64,000 bases of DNA from Heliopora coerulea. Taxonomy: Eukaryota > Cnidaria > Anthozoa > Scleralcyonacea > Helioporidae. Below, piece after piece: positions 35,201 through 44,600 of this stretch. How positions within the stretch are numbered: the stretch's first letter is position 1; each line of letters opens with the position of its first letter. The stretch covers positions 734,001-798,000 of the forward strand of contig JASJOG010000110.1 of NCBI GenBank assembly GCA_030142905.1, in the 5' to 3' direction. Made by a program: the position numbers and the translations under genes. The notes beneath the pieces are model-generated. The model worked only from the letters and a program-made list of their open reading frames with translations, made no database searches and had not been told where the DNA came from.

Positions 35201-35426
35201 TCTGGGGCGTACCTTTAGCTAGAAAAAGCGACGAAGTCCGCTTTTGAGTGTTGAACGTTGGAATCGTCTTATTCGTTGTGTAGTGTAACTTACATTTCTT
35301 TAATTATTGATCTTGTTTACAGCAAACTATTTAGACAACTGGAAATGTATTTCAGTGCTGAAGGGCGATGGAAAACCAGCGGATTACCTCGGCTCGAGCG
35401 TACCGAACGGTTTTACTGGTACCTGA
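14201..35426 (+). CDS. SEH1L: Nucleoporin SEH1-like WD40 protein, complete, 13 coding exons
   Basis: Exons: 14201-14311, 16035-16085, 16932-17037, 18532-18578, 21959-22039, 23700-23777, 25457-25509, 27946-28038, 29534-29611, 32219-32281, 33533-33599, 33829-33907 and 35323-35426. Together they are 1011 nt encoding 336 residues, with GT-AG borders and matching phases throughout. Diagnostic stretches are [89 protein letters not shown] and [20 protein letters not shown]. These identify SEH1, a six-bladed WD40 protein of the Y-shaped (Nup107-160) nuclear pore subcomplex and of the GATOR2/SEA complex at lysosomes. Human SEH1 is 360 residues; here the low-complexity C-terminus is shorter, ending VPNGFTGT. 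Introns carry most of the window's repeats. No canonical AATAAA was seen close after the stop. Confidence 0.96.
18691..19763 (-). mobile_element. Penelope-like element with 14-bp target duplication (SEH1L intron 4)
   Basis: The 14-bp direct repeat CTAGAACATGTGAT at 18677-18690 and 19764-19777 brackets the insertion. Inverted terminal repeats of about 220 bp (about 18724-18944 and 19539-19763) flank the decayed C-terminal coding part. On the minus strand from about 19280 this reads [18 protein letters not shown], then [14 protein letters not shown] and [17 protein letters not shown], the GIY-YIG region of a Penelope protein. Roughly 110 bp near its end (about 19015-19125) is duplicated at about 19420-19535. 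Both terminal repeats carry the CTGAGGA-hairpin-CGAAAYGTTAG motif. Confidence 0.85.
20471..21283 (-). mobile_element. hAT element, internally deleted, with exact 8-bp target duplication (SEH1L intron 4)
   Basis: The ends TAGGGTGAGG (20471) and CCTCACCCTA (21283) are inverted. They are bordered by the exact 8-bp duplication TTTATAAA (20463-20470 and 21284-21291), the hAT signature. It encloses the transposase fragment at 20648-21103. Its terminal sequence belongs to the same family as the element at 42253-42711. Confidence 0.92.
20648..21103 (-). pseudogene. hAT (ZBED-type) transposase N-terminal fragment, 151 aa
   Basis: An open frame without the catalytic core. Residues ~75-151 include [40 protein letters not shown] and VKLYDCTRE. 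This is the region after the BED zinc finger of hAT transposases (DNxPFxxVxxxGFxxLLxxLxPRYxxPSR). The BED finger, RNase-H-like core and dimerisation domain are missing, so this copy cannot supply transposase. Confidence 0.8.
22548..22684. repeat. Minisatellite, 15-bp unit TTACCTCACTTCATC (SEH1L intron 5)
   Basis: About nine tandem copies with C/T variants, flanked on both sides by looser CACTTCA-rich sequence. It grades into the second array at 22806. Confidence 0.9.
22806..23084. repeat. Minisatellite, 15-bp unit CACGTCACTTTGCTT (SEH1L intron 5)
   Basis: About 18 nearly identical 15-bp units. Since 15 is divisible by three, several frames stay open on both strands (HFASR, LLHVT, SDVKQ repeats). 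None has gene evidence, and the array lies inside an intron. It has no spacers of distinct sequence and is not a CRISPR array. Confidence 0.95.
24286..24888. mobile_element. TIR element (TA target site) with small ORF (SEH1L intron 6)
   Basis: Inverted ends CCGTAAAGTTCCC (24286) and GGGAACTTTACGG (24888) are each flanked by TA. Subterminal copies of AAAGTARCGA recur on both sides. A 90-residue plus-strand ORF (24539-24811, with [13 protein letters not shown]) sits inside; I do not recognise it. The TA duplication suggests the Tc1/mariner/pogo superfamily. Confidence 0.75.
26510..26940 (-). mobile_element. Penelope-like element remnant (SEH1L intron 7)
   Basis: Inverted copies of GGTAACTCTGAATATTGTCA...TATCTACGT lie at about 26517-26570 and 26882-26932. 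Between them the minus strand encodes [20 protein letters not shown] and [16 protein letters not shown], resembling the C-terminal end of Penelope-type proteins. A hammerhead-like motif (CTGATGATGACTA, loop, TAGTCGAAACGT) lies at 26564-26593 on the minus strand. Confidence 0.65.
27150..27345 (-). repeat. tRNA-derived SINE-like element (minus)
   Basis: The minus strand reads GTGGCTCACTGGTTACAGCA (A-box-like) and, about 30 bp on, GGTTACGGGCTCGATTTC (B-box-like). This is the head of a tRNA-derived SINE. It does not fold as a complete functional tRNA by inspection. Confidence 0.55.
27408..27700 (+). repeat. tRNA-derived SINE (plus)
   Basis: Head: TTGGTTACACAGTGGTAGTG (A box) and AAAGTTCGACTCCCGGC (B box). 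The body contains TTTCCTCCGGGTACTCCGAT and the tail AAATAAAGGCACTTTACTTT. The tRNA-like promoter, unrelated body and simple tail define a SINE. It lies in SEH1L intron 7. Confidence 0.75.
27744..27900 (-). repeat. Degenerate telomere-like (TTAGGR)n tract
   Basis: Written on the plus strand as TTAGGATTAGAATTAGAATT and similar, with interspersed GGGTTAG, over about 150 bp. The animal telomere unit is TTAGGG. The tract is interrupted and unlike a functional telomere. It is intronic in SEH1L. Confidence 0.6.
28640..29130. mobile_element. Penelope-type terminal repeats, inverted (SEH1L intron 8)
   Basis: AAAAATATAATAACCCAGCA...TTTAAATAAAGCC (28675-28720) is repeated in inverse at 29073-29122. The end sequence TTTGCTGGGCT-ATATTT also matches the terminal repeat of the element at 18691-19763. 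A hammerhead-like motif is at 29007-29040. No coding remnant is recognised between. Confidence 0.65.
29935..30459. mobile_element. hAT-type MITE, exact 8-bp target duplication (SEH1L intron 9)
   Basis: Inverted ends CAGTGGCGTA and TACGCCACTG (with a small mismatch region inside) are flanked by the exact duplication TCTGGCGT (29927-29934 and 30460-30467). It has no coding capacity and is inserted into an older dispersed repeat whose halves lie on either side. Confidence 0.88.
30965..31115 (-). repeat. tRNA-derived SINE (minus)
   Basis: On the minus strand: CGGTATCTCAATGGTCAGAA (A-box region) and GGTTGTGGGTTCGATCCCCA (B box), followed by TCTGGGGCTCAGAAACCG. This is a tRNA-like head followed by an unrelated 3' body. 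Confidence 0.7.
31225..31335 (+). repeat. tRNA-derived SINE fragment (plus)
   Basis: GGTTGCGAGTTAGATCCCCA, CTGGGGCTCAGAAATCG and a body GAGGTTAGAGCTTGACGAAC match the 30965-31115 copy in opposite orientation. The A-box half is degraded. Confidence 0.6.
32336..32772. repeat. Three tandem copies of a ~145-bp unit (SEH1L intron 10)
   Basis: Each unit has GTGATTGTCATCCTAGTGTA, ATGCAGCAAGATATCCGCTT, CATCAGTCAAACACATACTC and GGCACAAAATCGCACGT in that order. Copies start at about 32336, 32480 and 32630. The 152-residue frame across them is a by-product of the repeat. Confidence 0.85.
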
Positions 35427-38400
35427 AGATCGAGACCCGCCTCATTGGTCAGCCTTCTTATCCTGGGTATATCAGCCCAAATGAGAATGGGAACGAGTTA
35501 TGTGACTGTTTTCACTTCAACAGCAGAAAACAAACCTACATGCTGTAGAACAGTGCATTGATATTCCATAAAGAATGCGGTTTCTATATTTCTATAAACA
35601 CCGCCGGGAAATTTTGATAGAATCGTTTCTCTAGATTATGAAATGCAATTGAACTAACGTAAACCCATGAATGAATAGAATGTGTGATCATGATCTGTCA
35701 TTTGTCTCGAATTTTAGCGGACCCTTGCGGAGAATATTTAACAATTATTCGCCCAAGTGGAGGTGAATAATTGTTTTAGCATATACCTCGCATAATTGTT
35801 TTCACATAAATTTTTTTTTAATTTTTTAAAACAATGTTACCGAACTCAGTCGGCTTGTCGCCCACTCATCATTTGTGAACAAGACATTGTGTACTCACCC
35901 TAAGTGCATTTAGCGCTAAAAAGTAAGATATACAAATCTTTGAATACTTTCTTGTTTTGCTGGGAGGCGAATAGTGCAGGATATTCCGAGATTGAGGAAC
36001 CAATCAGATAGCGCGATAAACACTATTTACCTGCAAGGTATATGCTAATATACGACATTGATGGTTTGCAATCAATTGGTTGACATTCAAAAGACAGTTA
36101 TACAGCGACCATGTTGGTGCCCCATACAATAGAAGTTAATGATATTCGATTATTAGTTCCACTGACATGGCTTCCGTGACGTCTCGTGCAAATTTCCAAC
36201 TGATTGGTCGTTGAGCATAATCCGGGCCAGCAGTTTCGGTGAACGGTCGTATAAAACTAGAGGGGGCGTGACGGCCGAAAATTGGGGTGAAATTGAACGG
36301 CGCCATTTTGAGTAAACTGTGGGGCAAATTGTTCTCCAGGTCCTTTTCTGTCTGTTTGAGAACCTCGAGGACGACCAACTGGGTATTTATGGCTAAACCA
36401 AAAGCAAAATACACATTGTTTTCGATTTTTCTCAACATATTTTATATTTAATACACCCTCAAACATTTTAAAGGACATTTTTTTTCACAGTTGTGATTTC
36501 TTTCAATTCGTTTTTAGTACAGAATACAATATATTATTTTGGCTAGACTGCAGTTGAGCAGATCCACCCTGCCGCTGGTCTTTGTTACGGGCTCATTGGG
36601 CAAGCGAGGCAGCATTTGGCGGCAAAACTATGCGTGCCAACGCATTAATTTGATTATTTGGAATGACAGACGAGTATCGTGAAGACACAAAAGTTATTTA
36701 GTTTCTCATCTACATTTAGTAAGGGTTAGAGCATGGGTTTGGTCTTAAAATAATGCTAGACGTTGATGAAGAAATAGTGATAATGGTGGGATTTTAACCT
36801 GCATTACCCAACGACACTTTAGGTTCCATCATGAAAGCATTGAGCTATGCTGTTTAAATTTTGAGTTAAAAAGCTCGTTTCCTGGTTAGCTGAGCCGACG
36901 GCGAAAGACTAGCGGCAAGGTGGGTTAGCTAACTGGAGTAGTACCGTCATTTTAAACACTTTTGATCGCTCGACGAGAGCCTGTAAATTGCTAACGTGCT
37001 GTAGTTAATCTTGTTCCAGTTTCTTTTATCTTTTTCTTGAACTACAAACCTGAGCCACATTACAATCTGAGAACAAATGAAATGAAGGGCAATACCATAA
37101 ACATTCGAATAAGCGACTTGGACGTTTATTCAGTTTTTGGACCTCGGGAAAGTTCGGGCGCTTATTTGAAACAGGGAGCTTTATCGAAGGTTAGCGCTTG
37201 TATAATTTTCGTCATTTTTAATGGTGACACTTTCTTTTTAATGAATAACGAAGCAGTAGATAAAAAAGTTTAAACCAATTCACCGGAGAACAAAAAGTAA
37301 ATTTCAAGAGTTTGACAAAATTCGTGGACTGTTAAAAATACTTTCTGTAACAACCGCTCAAAGTTAGCGTTCAAGTAAGATGAGTCTGAAGATGATATCC
37401 CTCTCACTACAGCTGTTGGCAGGCTACAATTGGCTGAAAAATTACCAAATAGATTTAGAGAGTGGGTAGCTATTCGAAAGTTAGCGCTTATTTCAAAATT
37501 AACCCATCACGGGAAGGCGCTTGTTCGAATGTGCCCCTGAAGTTCATCTTACTAAGGCTGTTTCATACGTTGCACAGTTGTCGCATTTAATTTAGATGAA
37601 TTGAATTCATATTGGCTTCGTCAATTAGTCGACGTAAATGGGTCTTCGTTTTATACGACAAATTGAATTTAGACGCATTTAATCATTTTCCAAATCTTCA
37701 TACGAACAATGCTCATGACAAAGAACAAAACATTTGATTATGGGCTAAAAAGAACGTATATTATCATAATTTACGCATTTAATTCGATGCGACATTACGA
37801 TGTCGTCTGAAACCAACACGCATTTCAGACGTATCCGTCCGATCATGACGGATAAAACGCCTCTGACGAATTTAATTCGTTTCATACGTTGTCTAACCGT
37901 CGCATTAAATCGACTGAACTAAATTCGTCTGAATTAATTGCGACGATTGCGCGACGTACGAAACGGCCCTAAAAAACTTCAATCACAAGCCACAACAAAA
38001 CGAAATCAAACTGATGCAAATAAGAATATTAATTCCAGTAGCGAAACTAAGCATAGCAATTGGTCATGCTATAAAAATTTAAGATTATCTATGTATAGCA
38101 GCAGGATCATGTCATGCAAATATAAAATTAGGTACGATGTTTAGATATTAATCAAAACATATCCATTAACATTTTGTTGCAATTTCTAGTCATGGTTACC
38201 ATAACCACTACATTGACGACTAATTGCTGCATTTTTGTACGGCAACCATTGGGTGAGTGGACGTATATGGCTTGATACCTGATTATCGTAGATCATTTTA
38301 AGTTTGCATAGCATGACTTGTTGCTGTGCTCAGGTAATTTTAAATTCGGACAGCATGTTCACTTGCTATGCTTAGTTTCTCCACTGCTTTCATCTCGATT

Positions 38401-38631
38401 CAAATCAAAGTCGTCATTATATCACTGGTAACTTTACAGTATTTTGACGATGACTTTGGTGAGTCGATACGTTAAATACATTTAATATCTGCTTGATTTC
38501 ATTTTGTTACAGTATCGGATCCAAGTTGCTCATAAGATGAACTTATTCGGATTGCTCCTTGTTTTACTTCTACTTGACCTACTTGGCAAACCATGTCTTT
38601 TCTGACGAGCTTGATGCGCCACTCAAATATT
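35427..38631. other. Region between convergent SEH1L and RP2
   Basis: Contains SEH1L 3' UTR sequence, a fold-back repeat with AACAATTATTCGCC...GGTGAATAATTGTT (35740-35778), a MITE (37556-37969) and an ATTAAA (minus, 38481-38486), about 150 bp past the RP2 stop, that could be the RP2 poly(A) signal. No gene is supported. Confidence 0.5.
37556..37969. mobile_element. MITE with ~50-bp inverted ends and TAA target site
   Basis: The left end GGCTGTTTCATACGTTGCAC and the right end read inward (GGGCCGTTTCGTACGTCGCG) align for about 50 bp with transitions. TAA flanks both ends, suggesting a PIF/Harbinger-type element. An additional internal copy of the end (CATACGTTGTCTAACCGTCG) is near 37880. Confidence 0.65.
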
Positions 38632-41600
38632 TCATGACATAGTGATGTCTACAAAATTATAAAAGTCGTCAATGTTTTTGGCTGATGTGTCTTTACTAGC
38701 TGATGTGAAGACAAGTTCACTTCTGTCCTTCCCATCGAACATTGTGTCCAAGATGTCGTTACAAATTTTTACGCTGTCATCCCCATTGATCTCCAAGCCA
38801 ATAACAGCGCCTAAAAAGAGGAATTTGAAATTCAACCATGACCAACAACCCACTTTTCCATGAGGGCCTAAGGGGCTAATCACATGAGACAGGAACGAAT
38901 TCAGATCGGTACCAAAGTGAAAATTGTCTGATACGTCTATATCTGAGATCAGAATGAAACTAAAGCCATATTCTGGCAAACATTTCAGACCGCATTCCGA
39001 GTTTTCGTTCCCAGTAACAATGCTTTTCTTACTTTTGGCCACATCAATGATTGTTCTGGAGAGATTTCGCGTTTTCAAGATTTCGTACAGAGTTCAAATT
39101 TGTGTTGGTCCACCACCCCAAATGAGTGAGACCGGTCCGAACTAATTTTTCGAACCTGTCTGATGTAAACTAAAACATCGATTTAAAAAAGAACAATAGT
39201 GTTTAATATTTGAATGACGCATAAACCACGGTATCCATGGAAACGTAATAAGACCGACAGTTGACATTGAAATAACGAGAGGAGAGGAGCTAGGTTTGGG
39301 CTACAGAACTGCTGCAAGCTGGTCAAGTATATGTTTTTATGCTTATAGTTTTGTTAGTTATTTTTCCTTCATTATGACGCAAATAATTTATGAAAACGGA
39401 CACAGCCATAGCATTATTAGACATGGAATGCGTGCACGGTCATGTGACAGGGGCAAATTGGATTAACCTGTGGTGACTGACTACTCCACGATGCAGTTCG
39501 AAAATTACGCTTAACTGTTATAATTGTTTTCCTTTGACGTGAAAAAATAGCCCTTTCAGTTTCACAAATGTATTTTCTTCGATACGTTACAGTATCACCC
39601 AAAAAAGAAAGAACTTATCACCATTACCCAATAGAACAGTTTGTTTTTCTGTGGAAATAGGCTTAGAGGAAAGTTCTTTTCGCACAAAATGGCGGATTTA
39701 TATGGGCAAACAATGACCCCTATGCGGGGTTGTTCCATTTGGATCTCTGGCAACACATTGGAGTCCGCATTCTATGGCTAATAATTCTTTGGCTATAGCC
39801 CCAGTAAGCTGAGGAAGGGGGGCTAAGGAAATGCGCTTGTTCAGTCGGTACCTTGGTGACAGACTTCTTTCTCAAACTGATCACCGAATACACGTTTGGC
39901 ATCCTCAACTGTCATCTGAACTTGTTTGGTTTGAACGATTCGACATGATGTCTAAAGAAAATACAACAGATCATCTAATCGGATTATTCTCGGTTTCAAC
40001 TTTTTACCTGTTTGAAATAAACACAAACTATTCTGAACGTAATTTTATTTCTTTAACTGTTAAGCAAAATCGACTACAGAATGTAAGAGCAATGGAAGAG
40101 GACAAGCACTGCAGAATTGCTAACTCTATGGCTACAGTATCTATCCCCAGACTTAAACTACAAGAGATGTGGCCATAGAGTAACGCATGTTAACATGCTT
40201 CCCTCTCCCATTTGTTTGCAAATCTGTTGTCAGTTTTTCTTTCATATGTACGTCGGTCAAAGTAACAGGGTTCCACTGGGCAATGCACAGCTGGACTGCT
40301 GTAAGACCTCATAAAAAAGTGCACGTAAAACAATGGCGTAGCCAGCCCATTGGTTTTGGGCGGGCACAGGCATATAGCGAAGAACTTACCAAGGGGGGGT
40401 GACCGCCGAACATGAAGCACGAGCTTTCTGGGAGGTGCGGGGACACGGCCCCACGGAAGTTTCTGAATACTTGGGTCCCTGAAATGGCATTTCCTGCATT
40501 ATGAGAGCATGTTCGCCCAGTTCCTCAGGAACCAACACAAGACACTGTTAGTGAAAATACATGTGTTGCACATCAAATTTTATAAATTATAATTAGTATT
40601 AATAGAGTGGGGTATCCAATGTAGTTTATTGAGTGGGATAACCAATGACATCATTTACGCACGTGATTGGCCGGGCACGTGCCCGGCCAGGCCCGACTTG
40701 AGCGACGCCACTGCCCTACACTGGCGTCATTTACGGGTCCTTATTTTCATAGTACCAAGCAGTGAGCGAAATTGCTGGCTTGGGTCGTTATCAAAGACCA
40801 TTCAAATGTCGCATAATGATCTTCGGGTAGTAAATCCACTAGGTAGTCCTCTAAAGTATTTTAAAAGTTGTACCCTGCCAGAAAACGAAAGAAAAAGGTA
40901 CTGACTTTTCAAGCGAAAGCACTTCATCAGAGTCCTTCAATAAGTTACTTACTCGAAAAGTCAGACTCGCCACCTTTTTCTCTCGGCTTTTGGCAGGGTA
41001 CTACCTGATATAAAAATAGTAGATTGTGCGGACTGTGTTAATAGTTAATAATAATAATAAGGTTAATAGTTCAAAGGTTACTGTGTGCCGTGACTTATTG
41101 CAAAGAATCCTAAAGTTTCGAGCAAAGGCTCTTTCGTCTGAGATTGAGAAGTGTTCTTGAAGTGGCTCAATCTTTGTGCTTTGCAACGCTACGTAATGAT
41201 TGACTGAGTGGAGTATTGAAATCGGGAGCGCAACTGGGGGGTTGCAACCATATTTCTTCAAGAAAGTCATGTCCAATTTTTGTAATATTTCGGGTAGGGA
41301 TACACCTTGGGGGCGTCTTGCAGCTCTCAAATCAAAAAAATTTTCCCGGATGTTTGCGAAACGACCTCCCAATATAAAAGTACAAACACTTTTTTACCTT
41401 ATTCCCTCTTTTCAGAATTTCTGGCTTTGCCCCTGACTGGGATATTTTGAAATTGTTACAAGAAATCTGCAGTGGCTGTAGGGATGTGATATTGTAGTGC
41501 GCGCTCCTGGCTCCTTCATTCTTTACACTGTCTCCACAATTAAGAAAATCTCCAGCAACACTCCTTTCTGTATTCTGTAAACTAATCATACAATACCTTT

Positions 41601-44600
41601 GAAAAAATCTCTCGCACAAATGACTTCACAGTGTTCTTTGTTTCATTTCCTGGATAGAACACCACCAAACAAGACTAGAGAAGGAAGTTTTGAGTACATA
41701 GTTAATACTTTAATTCATTTCAATGGTCTCTGTAGGTAAATAACTTACTGTTGAAATTATTTTAATTTATTTCAATTCACTGGTGCCAGACTAACCTCAT
41801 CTGACAATTTCCTTCTACTGCCTAACGTTAATGGAACAACACTTGAATTATGATCTGAAGAAACTTCTACATCTGGGAAATCCTCAGGTGATGGAAGTGG
41901 AACATAGTCTTGAACTCTAGCACTCTGTCATTAAAAAATTGATAAATTTGTGATTGCTACATGTATTTATCATATTTTCAAAAAATTTTATATCAAAAAC
42001 GTCAGCTAATGTTAGTGTTGCATTTACTAATAAATGTAAAAATGTCATTTCTTGTTGACAAATAGTGTTCATAACAGGTTTGAGTATATGTGTGAATGTT
42101 TTATTTGTATTGACTTCCTACAAGTTGCTGCCATTTAAAAGCCATACCAACATCAAACTCGTTTGGGCAACTGCTAACAAATCCTTCATTCGTCTAACTT
42201 ACTACACGTCTCATACAACACAATGAAGACGTTTCAGCAAGCTAGTTCTTGGTAGTGTGAGGAAGTTTTCGAAAAAACTGAAACCGAAAACCGTCGCGAA
42301 AAAAACGATAAAACCGACATAACCGATCTTTCGCACTAACTAATTTATTGTGGATCAAAAGAAAGCTAAGAAACATGTGTTTACTTTATGGAACGATAAC
42401 ATTGTTGAAATCATACTAGATTATTTAACCTTCATCATTTATACATCAAAAATTAAAATTCTATGTATCTAATACAAATGCTTTAGATCCTGATATCCAA
42501 AACATCAACCTCATTTCCGAATGATCGCACTTATGATCCGACAGAGTGCTATTAGCGTTGAATCCGAATTCGGGTTGAATACAAAACCGACAAAATAAAA
42601 TCGATAAATGCTGAATCGATTTTTCGGTTTTCTGATGTGAAGGATACCGAAAAAACCGATCTCTAAATAAAACCGATCTTTTCCGGTTAACCGATTAACC
42701 GCGTAACACTACTTCTTGGGTATGTGAATGATACCAATGGCATTGCTCTGACAAACCTGTTGCACGGTACTAGTCTGCTGCCAATTTCTTACATCCTGTG
42801 TGTTTTTACATGTTTAGGAGGTACAACTTGCTGTCAAGTTGTAGATTTAAGGATAAGACAGATAGAATCTGAGTGATAAAGTTCTGGGATTTGTTGTTCA
42901 AAGCCTGGATAACTTGTCCAGTGAACAAGTCATAACTGTAGATAAACAGAGGCTCTGGAAGCAGAAGGTGTGTTGATATCTGGAGTCTCTCAACACCAGG
43001 AACTTCTGGACTGTGGCTGTGCAATGCACGCACGAAAGCCACAATATTATAAAAATACCCATAAATATTATTTACTATCCAGTGAAATCAAGGGTAAATA
43101 ACATCACTGCATGAAAATATGAACAACCAGACTGGTACACTGGATAACTCACTGTATAATAAGGAGTTCTCCACTGCATGAGAAGTTATCAAAGACTTGA
43201 AACAAAGACCCTCCAACACAAACCTTTGTTACTTTACTCTGGCTAATTTCAGAGAATTTTACAATGGCCAATGGAGGGTAATTTTACTTGTCAAAAGGAG
43301 ATGGTTGAAAAGGAAAGAGTTGAACCTGTCAGGTAAATCTTTGCCATCCAATCAAGACCTTTGAATCTATTCTGGCTTATGCCTAATAGTTTTTCACTTT
43401 TACTCATCAAAGGGAGTGATTGGATGAGAAAGAGTTTAAAAAGAATTTTTTCCAGGTAAAGTAAGCAACACTTAGAATTAATGATTTGAAATAACGATAA
43501 GTATTAAAATGCCACAGTCACCTCTGGTAAAAGTGTCCACGTGTTCTCCTCAGCAGCTGGGGTAAAGTCATGAATCCTGCTCCAGTTGTTATTGTAAAGA
43601 CTAAGACCAGCAGCTTCAAATTGCTCTAAATTTTTAAAATTAATGCTCTTATCATATCATTATGAACCCACACAAGTGACTTGACAACAATCTTTGAGCT
43701 CACCTTCTAGTTCTGGGTAGTAGTACTGGAAACAAGCAAACTTCATTCCTGATGAAGATTCGATAATTGGTTGGGTGTTACAACACAAAAAGATGTCTAA
43801 TCTTTTACAATCTCTAGTCCTAAATGAAGTTACATAGAACATATTGTAAATAAAGAGTGCTATTTCAGTAACAATTTTATGTGGTAGGACTTTCCAATAA
43901 AAATTCTTAATTTTTGACATATACTACATTGTACTTTTAACCCATTTATCCCCCAAGAGGGTGCTTTTAGTGGTTTATTCAAGCCAAAACCAGACAATTT
44001 TATTTATACATGTATAAAGGGGAGGGAGGTCTAAAGGTTGAAAGATATCAACCTTTACGGGTTAATTGACACAGATCTTACCCTTAAATCCCCTGGCCAG
44101 CCAACTATGACTTCACCAAGTACAACCTCATCAAGTAAAATTGTCCAGGATTAGCTAGAGTAAAATTGCAAGAGCCTGGTTTGATGCTTAACTGGTTTAT
44201 CAGTTAAAGGTTTAATAAAACTGATCATTATGACTGTGCTTATTATCTGGTCAGTACTCAAAATGATGCTGGCTGTTTGGCTGTCCAATTGAGCAGTAAG
44301 TTTTCTTATACTGAGACTGGCAAGCTTTGTCAAGAATGTTTCTGAGCTGACTTGTTGACAAACAGACCAGATTCTGGTATATTTTACAAAATATTAAAAA
44401 CAACAAATTCATTACAATGGAGTTAGATCTTTTCAACAATTATTTTAAGCAGAAAATTGCTCAAGAGTCGATGCACTGATACAAAAAAAACCCCATGAAA
44501 TCATAGGTAAAATCAAGCTAATAAATATCAACCACTGTCTCTCCAAACTATAAGATGTTAAGAAAGATAAAGAAATGAACCAACAGCCATAATCATCCAC

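Noticed and set aside
36136..36438. 100-aa minus-strand ORF ending WKFARDVTEAMSVELIIEYH
   Set aside because: No domain recognised, Ala/Pro patches look like translated dispersed repeat, and no splice context links it to RP2 or SEH1L.
41001..41372. 123-aa minus-strand ORF considered as a missing RP2 exon
   Set aside because: No similarity to the RP2 NDK-like region and no suitable splice sites in phase.
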